DNA of 64,000 nt. Origin: Zeaxanthinibacter sp. PT1. Its GTDB lineage: Bacteria > Bacteroidota > Bacteroidia > Flavobacteriales > Flavobacteriaceae. Below the pieces are notes generated by a model. The model did no database searches, was not told where the DNA came from, and saw only the letters and a list, made by a program, of their open reading frames with translations. The translations under genes were made by a program, and so were the position numbers. Location: the NCBI RefSeq assembly GCF_028464225.1, contig NZ_JAQPCN010000001.1, positions 1,546,634-1,610,633 on the forward strand, given 5' to 3'. Below are positions 26,906 to 35,107 of this stretch, piece after piece. Position 1 is the first letter of the stretch; each line of letters opens with the position of its first letter.

Positions 26906-28288
26906 ATGGAACTGATCAATAACTTTCTTTCGGGCCTGATTCCTTACGCGGAATGGGTCATGCTTTTCCTGGTCATCGGGGGCGGTTTATTTCTCGTTTT
27001 GTACTCCAGGGCAATGCCTTATCGATACTTTAGGCATGCCATCGGGATCACTGCGGGGAAATACGACGATCCCAATGACCCGGGAGAGGTAAGTCATTAC
27101 CAGGCATTATCCTCGGCAGTTGCCGCTACTGTGGGGTTAGGAAATATTTCCGGGGTAGCTATAGCCATTTATATGGGAGGTCCGGGAGTGATCTTCTGGA
27201 TATGGATCACTGCCCTGGTAGGGATGTGTATTAAATTCTATTCCTGTAGCCTGGCCATAATGTACCGTGACCAGGATAGCGAAGGGGCACTACAGGGCGG
27301 CCCTATGTATTATATCACTAAAGGTATTGGCCCCAAGGCAAGGCCATTGGCGGTATTCTTCTGTGTCGCGGGTCTCGTTGGATTCCTGGGGGTGTTCACT
27401 GTAAACCAGTTTACCCAAACCTTTATGAGCGTGGTAGAACCGGATAGCACTATCTATGCTATGGGCGAGTTTAACTGGAAACTTACTGTCGGGATTGTAC
27501 TATCAATAATAACGTCTTTCGTCATTTTCGGGGGCTTAAAGAAAATTGTGAAAGTAGCTACTGCTATCGTACCTTTTATGGTGCTGCTCTATTTTGCAGC
27601 GGTCTTCATTGTAATGGTACTTAATGCAGGAGAAATTATACCTTCTCTTGAACTGATCGTCTCTGAAGCCTTTAATTTTAAAACCATGGTTGCCGGTGGT
27701 TTTTGGGGGATGGTGATCCTGGGGGTGCGGCGCGCGGTTTTTTCTAATGAAGCAGGATTGGGAAGTGCTCCCATGTATCATGGACAATCAAGGACCAAAG
27801 AGCCTATACAGGAAGGCCTTGTAGCTATGCTTGGTCCATTCATCGATACCATAGTCGTTTGTACCTTGACTGCAGTCGTGATTATCCTGAGCGGTGCTTA
27901 CCTGGAGGCGGAAAGTAATGGCATTTTAATGACCCTTATTGCTTTTGAGAAAACTCTTTTTGGATATGGTGATATTCTATTAATGCTAATAGTTGCTGCT
28001 TTTGCGCTCTCAACTTTGTTCACGTATTCTTATTATGGTACTAAATGCCTTTCTTTCCTTACCAACGCAAAGATCGGCAAGTATTTTAACGTATATTATG
28101 TAGCGACCATTACCTTTGCAGCCGTTGCGTCGGTCAACCTGGTAATTAACCTGATCGACCTCGCTTATGCATTGATGTGTATACCCAATATGATCGCAGT
28201 ACTATACTTGGCGCCGAGAGTGAACAAGGAAATGAACAGGTATTTTAAAAATTTAAAAGATGGCAGAGCACAAAGCAGGATTCGTTAA
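26906..28288 (+). CDS. Alanine/glycine:cation symporter (AGCS family)
   Basis: Inner-membrane sodium- or proton-coupled symporter for alanine or glycine. The ATG at 26906 gives 460 residues and starts right at the family's usual N-terminus (MELINNFLSGLIPYAEWVMLF); an in-frame ATG 14 codons earlier would add a polar leader with no family counterpart. About ten hydrophobic helices are seen. Family motifs include GEVSHYQALSSAVAATVGLGNISGVA, GALQGGPMYYI and SNEAGLGSAPMYHG. The last 29 bases overlap the start of era in another frame, suggesting translational coupling. The C-terminal tail KNLKDGRAQSRIR is short and basic. Confidence 0.92.
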   Translation: MELINNFLSGLIPYAEWVMLFLVIGGGLFLVLYSRAMPYRYFRHAIGITAGKYDDPNDPGEVSHYQALSSAVAATVGLGNISGVAIAIYMGGPGVIFWIWITALVGMCIKFYSCSLAIMYRDQDSEGALQGGPMYYITKGIGPKARPLAVFFCVAGLVGFLGVFTVNQFTQTFMSVVEPDSTIYAMGEFNWKLTVGIVLSIITSFVIFGGLKKIVKVATAIVPFMVLLYFAAVFIVMVLNAGEIIPSLELIVSEAFNFKTMVAGGFWGMVILGVRRAVFSNEAGLGSAPMYHGQSRTKEPIQEGLVAMLGPFIDTIVVCTLTAVVIILSGAYLEAESNGILMTLIAFEKTLFGYGDILLMLIVAAFALSTLFTYSYYGTKCLSFLTNAKIGKYFNVYYVATITFAAVASVNLVINLIDLAYALMCIPNMIAVLYLAPRVNKEMNRYFKNLKDGRAQSRIR

Positions 28289-29147
28289 TATTATTGGAAA
28301 CCCTAATGTGGGTAAATCCACATTGATGAATGCTTTCGTCGGTGAAAAGCTTTCAATAATTACTTCAAAGGCCCAGACCACTCGTCATCGAATTCTCGGA
28401 ATTGTCAACGGGGATGATTTCCAGATGATACTTTCTGATACTCCGGGGATCATAAAGCCAGCTTATGAATTGCAGGCTTCCATGATGGATTTTGTGAAAA
28501 GTGCTTTCGAGGATGCCGATGTACTTTTGTATATCGTTGAGATCGGTGAGCAGTCTCTAAAGGATGAACATTTCTTTGAAAAACTAAAGAATACTGATAT
28601 TCCTATACTGTTACTGATCAATAAGATCGATAAGAGTAACCAGGAGACCCTGGAAGCCCAGGTAGAGCACTGGAAGGAACAATTACCCAACGCTGAGATC
28701 TACCCGATCTCCGCCCTGAGAGGATTTAATGTTCCGGAAGTATTTAATCGTATTATTGAATTACTACCGGAAGCTCCGGCATATTATCCGAAAGACCAGT
28801 TAACAGACAAGCCGGAACGATTCTTTGTCAACGAGACCATCCGTGAAAAAATCCTAAAACAATACAAAAAGGAAATTCCCTATGCTGTAGAGATTGAAAC
28901 GGAAGAATTCCTGGAGGAAGAAGATATCATCCGTATCCGCTCAGTAATCATGGTAGAACGCGATTCGCAGAAAGGGATAATTATTGGCCACAAAGGAAAT
29001 GCCTTAAAAGGGGTGGGTATCGATGCGCGTAAAGACCTGGAAAAATTCTTCGATAAACAGGTGCATATTGAACTCTACGTTAAAGTCAATAAGAACTGGA
29101 GGAGTAACCCTCGGCAGTTAAGAAGGTTTGGTTATAATAAGAATTAA
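28260..29147 (+). CDS. era: GTPase Era
   Basis: 295-residue GTPase that binds 16S rRNA near its 3' end and assists 30S assembly. G1 is GNPNVGKST, the switch region has SKAQTTRHRILGI, G3 is DTPGI, G4 is NKID and G5 is SALRG. The C-terminal KH domain carries IIGHKGNALKGVGIDARKDLEKFF. It overlaps the AGCS gene by 29 bases. No promoter of its own was seen, so it is probably expressed from the upstream transcript or from sites within that gene. Confidence 0.97.
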   Translation: MAEHKAGFVNIIGNPNVGKSTLMNAFVGEKLSIITSKAQTTRHRILGIVNGDDFQMILSDTPGIIKPAYELQASMMDFVKSAFEDADVLLYIVEIGEQSLKDEHFFEKLKNTDIPILLLINKIDKSNQETLEAQVEHWKEQLPNAEIYPISALRGFNVPEVFNRIIELLPEAPAYYPKDQLTDKPERFFVNETIREKILKQYKKEIPYAVEIETEEFLEEEDIIRIRSVIMVERDSQKGIIIGHKGNALKGVGIDARKDLEKFFDKQVHIELYVKVNKNWRSNPRQLRRFGYNKN

Positions 29148-29414
29148 CTTAATTTTCCACTAATATCTATATTCGTTTAGTACGTATAAGATCACGGCGT
29201 TCTGATAGATTAGGCCATTGTATTTTAATTAAACGTTTATATAACCTTGTAGTGTTTATCCTAATCAGGGACTCCTATTTCTCGCCATTAGAGATACGTT
29301 TTGTTCTTATAAAGCGCTTCAATTTTCACTCATTTTACGGGGAATGATATACATTTGATTAATTCGATAAAGTGTGTATTTTATCGATGAATGGTTTTAA
29401 ATCCCCCCGAATCC

Positions 29415-30125
29415 ATGAAAAATGTTGTCATCTTTGGAGCTTCTGGTCACGGAAGTGTCGTGTTGGATTGTATTGAGCAACAAGGTAAATACAATGTAGT
29501 CGGATTTGTGGATTCCTTTAAGAAAGAAGGCCGCAAATTTAATGGCTACGAAATATTGGGGTCAGAGCGTGATCTTCCCTATCTGAAGGACCGTTACAAT
29601 ATAAAAGGGGGTATTGTAGCGATTGGTGATAACTGGACCCGTAAAATCATGGTCGATAAAATTCTTTCTGTTGTATCCGATTTTAATTTTATCAATGTCG
29701 TCCATCCCAGGACAATTATAGGAAGAAGTGTTTGCATTGGACAGGGGACAGTCATAATGCCCGGCACCACGGTGAATGCCAATTCCATAATAGGGGACTT
29801 CTGTATTTTAAACACGAACTCTTCCTTAGATCATGATGGTTTAATGAAAGATTACTCCAGCCTGGCTCCAATGGTGTGTACTGGTGGAAATTTAGAGCTC
29901 GGTCAATTTTCGGTAATCGGGCTGGGTACTAATGTGATTGAAAGTATTATAATTGGAGATCATACCGTAATTGGTGCAGGTTCACTACTAGTTAATAATA
30001 TACCGGGTTACGTGGTAGCCTATGGATCCCCGGCAAAAATTATTAGAAACAGAACAGTCGGGGAACCTTATCTGGCTGGAAGTAAAATAAGAAAATCTTC
30101 GCCCCTTTTTTTTAATAATTATTAA
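29415..30125 (+). CDS. NeuD/PglD-type sugar O- or N-acetyltransferase
   Basis: 236 residues from the ATG at 29415, which is immediately followed by the Rossmann strand KNVVIFGASGHGSVVLDCI; an in-frame ATG eight codons upstream is less likely. The N-terminal domain binds the UDP-sugar and the C-terminal half is a left-handed beta-helix of hexapeptide repeats (for example IGRSVCIGQGTVIMPGTTVNANSIIG and LGQFSVIGLGTNVIES). The SLDHDGLMKDYSSLAP segment holds the catalytic His typical of the family, and AYGSPAKIIRNR is the usual end. It is visibly more AT-rich than era and der, stands alone between them, and has no polysaccharide genes nearby. Confidence 0.88.
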   Translation: MKNVVIFGASGHGSVVLDCIEQQGKYNVVGFVDSFKKEGRKFNGYEILGSERDLPYLKDRYNIKGGIVAIGDNWTRKIMVDKILSVVSDFNFINVVHPRTIIGRSVCIGQGTVIMPGTTVNANSIIGDFCILNTNSSLDHDGLMKDYSSLAPMVCTGGNLELGQFSVIGLGTNVIESIIIGDHTVIGAGSLLVNNIPGYVVAYGSPAKIIRNRTVGEPYLAGSKIRKSSPLFFNNY

Positions 30126-30220
30126 TTATCATTTGTCTTTTTCGTTGGTTTCCAGGACTTAATTTATTCTTATCTCTCTTTAATAGGGATGATTCTCATT
30201 TTTTTCTCCTTCTTTAATAC

Positions 30221-30228
30221 TACCTTTG
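30221..30228 (+). promoter_or_regulatory. -7 promoter box for der
   Basis: TACCTTTG is a perfect TAnnTTTG box. Transcription should begin near 30231, about 15 bases before the der ATG at 30246, favouring that start over the TTG at 30237. The -33 region is T-rich without a clear TTG. Confidence 0.6.
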
Positions 30229-30245
30229 CAGCCTAATTGAATAAT

Positions 30246-31547
30246 ATGGGTGCTATTGTTGCCATTGTAGGACGACCAAATGTAGGGAAGTCAACTTTCT
30301 TTAACCGGATGTTACAACGCAGGGAGGCTATCGTTGACGCTACCAGCGGAGTGACCCGTGATCGCCACTATGGAAAAAGTGACTGGAACGGTAAAGAATT
30401 TTCACTGATCGATACCGGGGGTTATGTTGTAGGTAGCGACGACGTGTTTGAAGAAGCGATTGATCAACAGGTTAACCTTGCTATAGACGAGGCAGATGCC
30501 ATATTATTTATGGTGGATGTTGAAACCGGTGTGACCGGAATGGATGAGGAAGTGGCCAAATTACTTCGAAAAGTGGATAAGCCTATTTTCTTGGTAATCA
30601 ATAAAGTGGATAACGCCCAGAGGAATGAAGATGCTGTTGAATTTTATTCTCTCGGGCTAGGGGAATACTATACAATTTCCAGCATTAATGGTAGTGGAAC
30701 CGGTGAATTACTGGATGCACTGGTCAAAGTTCTTCCCGAAGGAGAACTTCCAGCGGATGATCTTCCCAGGTTTGCTGTCGTAGGGCGCCCAAATGCAGGG
30801 AAGTCCTCATTTGTCAATGCGCTGATAGGAGAGGAGCGGAACATTGTAACGGACATAGCAGGAACAACCCGAGACAGTATAGATACGAAATACAACCAAT
30901 TCGGGTTCGATTTCTACCTGGTGGATACGGCCGGAATCAGGCGTAAAGCTAAGGTCAGGGAAGACCTGGAGTTTTATTCGGTTATGAGAGCGGTTCGCTC
31001 CATAGAATACAGTGATGTATGCTTATTGTTACTGGACGCTACCAGGGGCTTTGACGGACAGGTGGAAAACATCTTCTGGTTGGCTCAAAGAAATAATAAG
31101 GGTATCGTGATCTTGGTCAATAAATGGGACCTGGTCGATAAGGACACGCATTCCGTAAAGGAGTATACCCGCATGATAAAACAACGAATAGAGCCTTTTA
31201 CAGATGTGCCCATTCTTTTTATTTCAGCCCTAACCAAACAGCGGTTATACAAAGCGATGGAAACTGCAGTTGAAGTCTTCCAAAACAGGAGCAAGCGGAT
31301 TCCTACTCGTAAGTTGAATGACACCATGCTGCCGATCATTGAGCGTACTCCACCGCCAGCATACAAGGGCAAGTATGTGAAAATTAAATTCTGTACACAA
31401 TTACCAACTCCTTACCCGCAATTCGCATTCTTTTGTAACCTTCCCCAGTATGTAAGGGATCCTTATAAACGATTCTTGGAGAATAAGCTGAGAGAGCAAT
31501 TTGACTTCAAGGGTGTGCCCATAACCATTTTCATGAGAAAGAAATAG
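30246..31547 (+). CDS. der: Ribosome biogenesis GTPase Der (EngA)
   Basis: 433-residue double GTPase required for 50S maturation. G domain 1 has [14 protein letters not shown] and NKVDN; G domain 2 has [17 protein letters not shown] and NKWDL. A C-terminal KH-like domain follows ([17 protein letters not shown] to PITIFMRKK). The ATG at 30246 begins [12 protein letters not shown]; a TTG three codons upstream is in frame but less likely. No strong terminator follows; the next ~318 bases hold only the repeats described separately. Confidence 0.96.
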   Translation: MGAIVAIVGRPNVGKSTFFNRMLQRREAIVDATSGVTRDRHYGKSDWNGKEFSLIDTGGYVVGSDDVFEEAIDQQVNLAIDEADAILFMVDVETGVTGMDEEVAKLLRKVDKPIFLVINKVDNAQRNEDAVEFYSLGLGEYYTISSINGSGTGELLDALVKVLPEGELPADDLPRFAVVGRPNAGKSSFVNALIGEERNIVTDIAGTTRDSIDTKYNQFGFDFYLVDTAGIRRKAKVREDLEFYSVMRAVRSIEYSDVCLLLLDATRGFDGQVENIFWLAQRNNKGIVILVNKWDLVDKDTHSVKEYTRMIKQRIEPFTDVPILFISALTKQRLYKAMETAVEVFQNRSKRIPTRKLNDTMLPIIERTPPPAYKGKYVKIKFCTQLPTPYPQFAFFCNLPQYVRDPYKRFLENKLREQFDFKGVPITIFMRKK

Positions 31548-31664
31548 GAGCAAGGGATAGCTTTGGCCACATTCACTTTTCTTAATTCACGTTACAACAG
31601 AAGTGTAAGCCGGAGTATGTATTCTAGCTAAGTTACCGGTGTGGAACTATGTAGCGCTTTTCTG

Positions 31665-31727
31665 GATGGGGACAAGCCCCCTCCCCGGCCATAAGATCGT
31701 CATGTTCACTGCAGGAATCAAGCAGAG
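31665..31727 (+). repeat. Intergenic repeat A, copy 1
   Basis: About 62 bases beginning GATGGGGACAAGCCCCCTCC and ending in ACTGCAGGAATCAAGCAG. GGGG-ACAAG-CCCC can form a hairpin. The copy at 31773-31834 is 108 bases downstream in the same orientation. Both lie in the 318-base gap between der and the TPM gene, which holds no gene I can support. Confidence 0.8.
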
Positions 31728-31772
31728 TAAAAAAGTATTTTCTGGCAATTTATATTAGTCCAGGCTCTCACC

Positions 31773-31834
31773 GATGGGGACAAGCCCCCTCCCCGGCAAT
31801 AATATCATTCATAACGCTGCAGAAATCAAGCAGG
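31773..31834 (+). repeat. Intergenic repeat A, copy 2
   Basis: Second copy of the 31665-31727 element: the first 25 bases are identical (GATGGGGACAAGCCCCCTCC then CCGGC), the middle differs, and the end reads GCTGCAGAAATCAAGCAG. It sits about 30 bases beyond the 3' end of the convergent TPM gene. Confidence 0.8.
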
Positions 31835-31865
31835 GAGAATTTATTCTTTGTGCAATTAAAGAATT

Positions 31866-32663
31866 CTACCAGCCTCCCGAAGCTCCTCCGCCACCAAATC
31901 CACCGCCGCCGAAGCCTCCTCCGAAACCACCACCAAAACCTCCGCCACTGCCAAAGCCTCTGCCTGAACCACCGCGATATTCTCCGCGGCCCATATTACT
32001 CAGGATAATCATATCCCAGATATCTGGTCCACGCCTTCGTCCCCCGGAGCCGCCACCACCGCGTTTATTACGGTTGGCTAGAATAATGATGATGATGATA
32101 AAGATGATAAAAGGCAGGATAGCACCAAGTGGAAAACCGTTTTTGCGACCTTCACGCTGAGGTTCTCCCTGGAATTCGCCCTGAAGGGCCGAAAAAATGG
32201 CATCTGCACCCCGGTCTAAACCGGAATAGTAGTCTCCCTGCTTAAAACGGGGAATAATCACCTGTTCGATAATGCGTTTGGATAAGGCGTCAGTGATTCG
32301 TCCTTCGGTGCCATAGCCGGTATTAATGGCAATACGCCGATCGTCCCTGGCGAGTAATACCAGGATACCGTTATCTTCATCCGCCTGGCCAATGCCCCAT
32401 TCCTGGCCCCATTGGGCGCCCAGGTAGTTTATGTTTTCCCCTTGCGTACTGCTGATGATAACGATCACAATCTGGGTAGAAGTGGTGTCAGAATACCGGA
32501 TCAGCTTTTGTTCTAATACCTTTTCCTGGCTTTCCGGCAACAGGTCTACATAATCATAGACGCTGGTTTCTAAGGCCGGTTTCTCCGGGATTTCAAACTG
32601 TCCCTGTACATGGTTCAGGGAAAGTAGGAATAAGAAGAGTAAACTAGCCTTTAGATACTTCAT
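31866..32663 (-). CDS. TPM-domain secreted/membrane protein with Gly-rich tail (YgcG-like)
   Basis: 265 residues from the ATG at 32663, where a signal peptide begins (MKYLKASLLFLFLLSLNHVQG); an ATG ten codons upstream would precede it with an odd hydrophobic leader. The TPM domain (residues ~30-150) has VYDYVDLLPESQEKVLEQKL, STQIVIVIISS, WGIGQADEDNGILVLLARDDRRIAINTGYG and EQVIIPRFKQGDYYSGL. One membrane helix (about 175-195) and a tail of GGGF repeats ending ASGGW follow. The domain is associated with membrane protein repair or phosphatase activity in other organisms. Its start overlaps the preceding TPM gene by 20 bases. Confidence 0.88.
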   Translation of the reverse strand: MKYLKASLLFLFLLSLNHVQGQFEIPEKPALETSVYDYVDLLPESQEKVLEQKLIRYSDTTSTQIVIVIISSTQGENINYLGAQWGQEWGIGQADEDNGILVLLARDDRRIAINTGYGTEGRITDALSKRIIEQVIIPRFKQGDYYSGLDRGADAIFSALQGEFQGEPQREGRKNGFPLGAILPFIIFIIIIIILANRNKRGGGGSGGRRRGPDIWDMIILSNMGRGEYRGGSGRGFGSGGGFGGGFGGGFGGGGFGGGGASGGW

Positions 32664-33084
32664 TAGTAAGTTCGTTGCGATTATCAGGATCATAAGGGAA
32701 ATGAGCCTTCAGTTCTTGCCCAGCATTCAGGATGCCTGCCACGAGGCCGTCCCGGAATGCTCCTTTTTTAAAGTGTTGTTGTATAATATCCCTTGTGCTT
32801 TCCCAGAAATCCTCGGGTACCATCTGGTCTATACCTTTATCCCCAAGAATAACAAATTTATGATCGGCCACGGCTACGTATATAAGCACTCCGTTCCTTT
32901 CCCGGGTGTTGTCCATTTTAAGGCTGTGAAAGATTTCCTTGGCACGTTCAAAATGGTCCTGATCCGTGTGAGGTTCCAGGTGCACGCGAATTTCTCCCGA
33001 AGTTTTCTGTTCTGCCTGCAATATGGCCTGCACAATCGCTTGTTCCTCCTCGGGTGACAGGAATTCCTCTACCTCGTCGTGCAT
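32644..33084 (-). CDS. TPM-domain cytoplasmic protein
   Basis: 146-residue protein made of a single TPM domain without signal peptide or membrane helix. Recognisable pieces are LSPEEEQAIVQAILQAEQKTSGEIRVHL, RNGVLIYVAVADHKFVILGDKGID and IIQQHFKKGAFRDGLVAGILNAGQEL. It begins 2 bases after the LemA stop and overlaps the next TPM gene by 20 bases, so the three are translationally coupled. Pairing of a soluble and a membrane TPM protein with LemA is a common Bacteroidetes arrangement. Biochemical role is unknown. Confidence 0.88.
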   Translation of the reverse strand: MHDEVEEFLSPEEEQAIVQAILQAEQKTSGEIRVHLEPHTDQDHFERAKEIFHSLKMDNTRERNGVLIYVAVADHKFVILGDKGIDQMVPEDFWESTRDIIQQHFKKGAFRDGLVAGILNAGQELKAHFPYDPDNRNELTNEVSKG

Positions 33085-33086
33085 GT

Positions 33087-33686
33087 TTACTCGAATTCAA
33101 ATTCTACATCCGGGGCGTTCTCCGATCCTGGGTCTGCCTGGTACCTACTCATTTTCTCAAAATCAAATACACCGGCAAGTATGGAATTAGGGAATTTCCT
33201 GATATGAATGTTATAGGTATTCACTTCTTCATTGTAGCGATCACGAGCTACATTAATACGGTTCTCTGTACCTTCTAACTGAGCCTGGAGTTCCAAGAAA
33301 TTCTGGTTAGCTTTAAGTTCCGGGTAGCGCTCCACTGTTACTAACAAGCGCGAAAGCGCTGAAGAAAGCCCGGTCTGTGCCTGTTGAAAAGCGGCCATAT
33401 TTTCCGGGGTAAGATTATCGGCGTTGATGTTGGTAGAAGTAGCTTTGGCACGTGCTTCTATAACATCAGTAAGAGTTCCTCTTTCAAAATCGGCTGCGCC
33501 CTGTACAGTTTTAACGAGGTTGCCGATAAGGTCATTCCTCCGTTGGTACGAACTTTCTACGTTAGACCATTTGGTCTTAGCATTCTCTTCGTACTTAACC
33601 GCTGTGTTATTGAATCCTACTGCCCATTGATATAAGCCTATTGCGATCACCGCAATAATAATTACAGGAATAATCCATTTTTTCAT
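33087..33686 (-). CDS. LemA family membrane protein
   Basis: 199 residues: an N-terminal membrane anchor (about residues 4-22), then the four-helix LemA bundle. The signature stretches are KWSNVESSYQRRNDLIGNLVKTVQG, LLVTVERYPELKANQNFLELQAQLEGTENRI and RDRYNEEVNTYN. LemA proteins show most of the chain outside the cytoplasm; their function is unknown. It lies between merR (11 bases upstream) and two TPM genes, in one minus-strand run. Confidence 0.92.
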   Translation of the reverse strand: MKKWIIPVIIIAVIAIGLYQWAVGFNNTAVKYEENAKTKWSNVESSYQRRNDLIGNLVKTVQGAADFERGTLTDVIEARAKATSTNINADNLTPENMAAFQQAQTGLSSALSRLLVTVERYPELKANQNFLELQAQLEGTENRINVARDRYNEEVNTYNIHIRKFPNSILAGVFDFEKMSRYQADPGSENAPDVEFEFE

Positions 33687-33697
33687 GTTAGCTGTAT

Positions 33698-34027
33698 TTA
33701 AAGTTGGTTTTTGATCTTCTCCAGTTCTGCCTTGATCCGTTCCAGTTTCTGGATAATCTCAAAGTTGGATAGTGTTTTTTTTCGTTCTTCTTTTAAGTGA
33801 GTTTTGGCACCCTCGAGGGTGAAGCCGCGCTCTTTGACCAAGTGGTAAATCAATTGTAAATTTTTGATGTCCTGGGGGGTGAATTTCCGATTACCCTTGG
33901 CGTTTTTTTTGGGTTTAAGCACATCAAACTCCTTTTCCCAGAATCGGATCAGGGAGGTGTTTACATCAAAGGCCTTTGCTACTTCGCCTATGCCGTAATA
34001 TCGTTTTTCAGGCAGTTCTATGTGCAT
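33698..34027 (-). CDS. MerR-type transcriptional regulator
   Basis: 109-residue DNA-binding protein with an N-terminal winged helix (YYGIGEVAKAFDVNTSLIRFWEKEF, then GNRKFTPQDIKNLQLIYHLVKERGFTLEGAKTHL) and a short C-terminal coiled coil (about residues 85-109) for dimerisation. There is no effector domain or metal-binding cysteine, so the signal is unknown. Its ATG shares one base with the stop of the upstream M23 gene (TAATG), which indicates translational coupling. Confidence 0.92.
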   Translation of the reverse strand: MHIELPEKRYYGIGEVAKAFDVNTSLIRFWEKEFDVLKPKKNAKGNRKFTPQDIKNLQLIYHLVKERGFTLEGAKTHLKEERKKTLSNFEIIQKLERIKAELEKIKNQL

Positions 34028-35004
34028 TAATCCAGGGATTGATTTTCTTGGTTGGCAAATTTCAGCATATTCTCAAACTCTTCGGCGGTCAAACTGCCAT
34101 AATAGAAATTGATCGGGTTAATGCGCTCTTCGTCTTTCCATACTTCGTAATGTAAATGGGGTGCTTCTGACCTCCCTGTACTACCGACAAAGCCTATAAG
34201 ATCTCCTCGTTTTACACGCTGCCATTTTTTAACATTGTAGCGGCTAAGATGCCCATAGAGCGTCATATATCCATAACCATGATCTATCCGGATATGTTTA
34301 CCATAGCCCGAGGAATTGTTATCAGCCCTGATTACCTTTCCATCCCCGGAGGCATAGATAGGAGTTCCTTTAGGTGCTGTAAAATCCATCCCCCAGTGCA
34401 TCTTCCTGGCCTTGGTAAATGGGTCTGATCGCCATCCGTATCCTGAGGCCATGCGAGTAAGTTCTTCATTGTTTATGGGTTGGATGGCAGGAATGGCTGC
34501 CAGCAGTTTCTCTTTTTCTGCAGCAAGTTTTGTTACTTCGTCCAATGATCTGGATTGTATGGCCATCTGTTTCTGGATGATATCCACACGCTTAGCCGTG
34601 GCAATGATCATTTCCGAATTATTGAATCCCTCGAGGGATTTGTACCGGTTCACCCCTCCAAAACCTGCTCGGCGTTGTTCCGGGGGGATGGGGTTTGCTT
34701 CAAAATATAATCGGTAAATATTATTATCCCTGTCTTCGATGTTGGCGAGTACCTGCTCCATCTGTTCCAGCTTCTTGTTGATAAGTTCAAACTGTAATTC
34801 GTAATTCTTCACCTCCCTGGCCAATGAAAGCTCACGGGGAGTGTTAAACAAATTAGTGTTGAGCAGAATCATCAATCCAAAGAATCCGAAGATCGCAGAA
34901 GCGAGGATAAACAGGAATATATTCCGGTATTTTCTGGATTTTTTGGGTTCTATCTTCCGATACGAAAGAGTATCCGGATCGTAATAATATTTTACCTTAG
35001 ACAT
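34027..35004 (-). CDS. M23 family peptidoglycan endopeptidase (membrane-anchored)
   Basis: 325 residues: cytoplasmic start, one membrane helix (about residues 29-50), a coiled coil (about 65-100 and 130-175), and a C-terminal LytM/M23 domain. The zinc motif HWGMDF (HxxxD) and the HLHYEVW segment (HxH) are both present, with the catalytic-cleft stretch [20 protein letters not shown]. All metal ligands appear intact, so it probably cuts peptidoglycan cross-links rather than acting only as an activator. First gene of the run ending with the TPM proteins; diverges from alaS. Confidence 0.9.
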   Translation of the reverse strand: MSKVKYYYDPDTLSYRKIEPKKSRKYRNIFLFILASAIFGFFGLMILLNTNLFNTPRELSLAREVKNYELQFELINKKLEQMEQVLANIEDRDNNIYRLYFEANPIPPEQRRAGFGGVNRYKSLEGFNNSEMIIATAKRVDIIQKQMAIQSRSLDEVTKLAAEKEKLLAAIPAIQPINNEELTRMASGYGWRSDPFTKARKMHWGMDFTAPKGTPIYASGDGKVIRADNNSSGYGKHIRIDHGYGYMTLYGHLSRYNVKKWQRVKRGDLIGFVGSTGRSEAPHLHYEVWKDEERINPINFYYGSLTAEEFENMLKFANQENQSLD

Positions 35005-35019
35005 GTATGGATTTTATCC

Positions 35020-35027
35020 TATTTTTG
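35020..35027 (+). promoter_or_regulatory. Possible -7 box for alaS
   Basis: TATTTTTG fits TAnnTTTG and would give an alaS leader of about 78 bases. It is the only match found between the divergent genes on this strand. No clear -33 box. Confidence 0.4.
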
Positions 35028-35049
35028 TGCCTCTGTTGGGTGCGTTTAA

Positions 35050-35057
35050 CAAATATA
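35050..35057 (-). promoter_or_regulatory. Possible -7 box for the M23-MerR-LemA-TPM run
   Basis: On the minus strand TATATTTG is a perfect TAnnTTTG box, about 43 bases before the M23 ATG. The nearest TTTG upstream is only 14 bases away, shorter than usual. Confidence 0.45.
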
Positions 35058-35107
35058 AAAATTGTTTCGCACAAAGCGCTAAAATTAGTAAAACCTTGCC
35101 TTTTTAT

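Noticed and set aside
31774..32160. 128-codon plus-strand frame rich in proline
   Set aside because: It is the complement of the Gly-rich GGGF tail of the TPM protein; the proline run is a mirror of glycine codons.
35003..35107. 36 extra N-terminal codons on alaS
   Set aside because: The stretch overlaps the divergent M23 start and two promoter boxes, and homologous AlaS proteins begin at MNSKDIR-like sequence.
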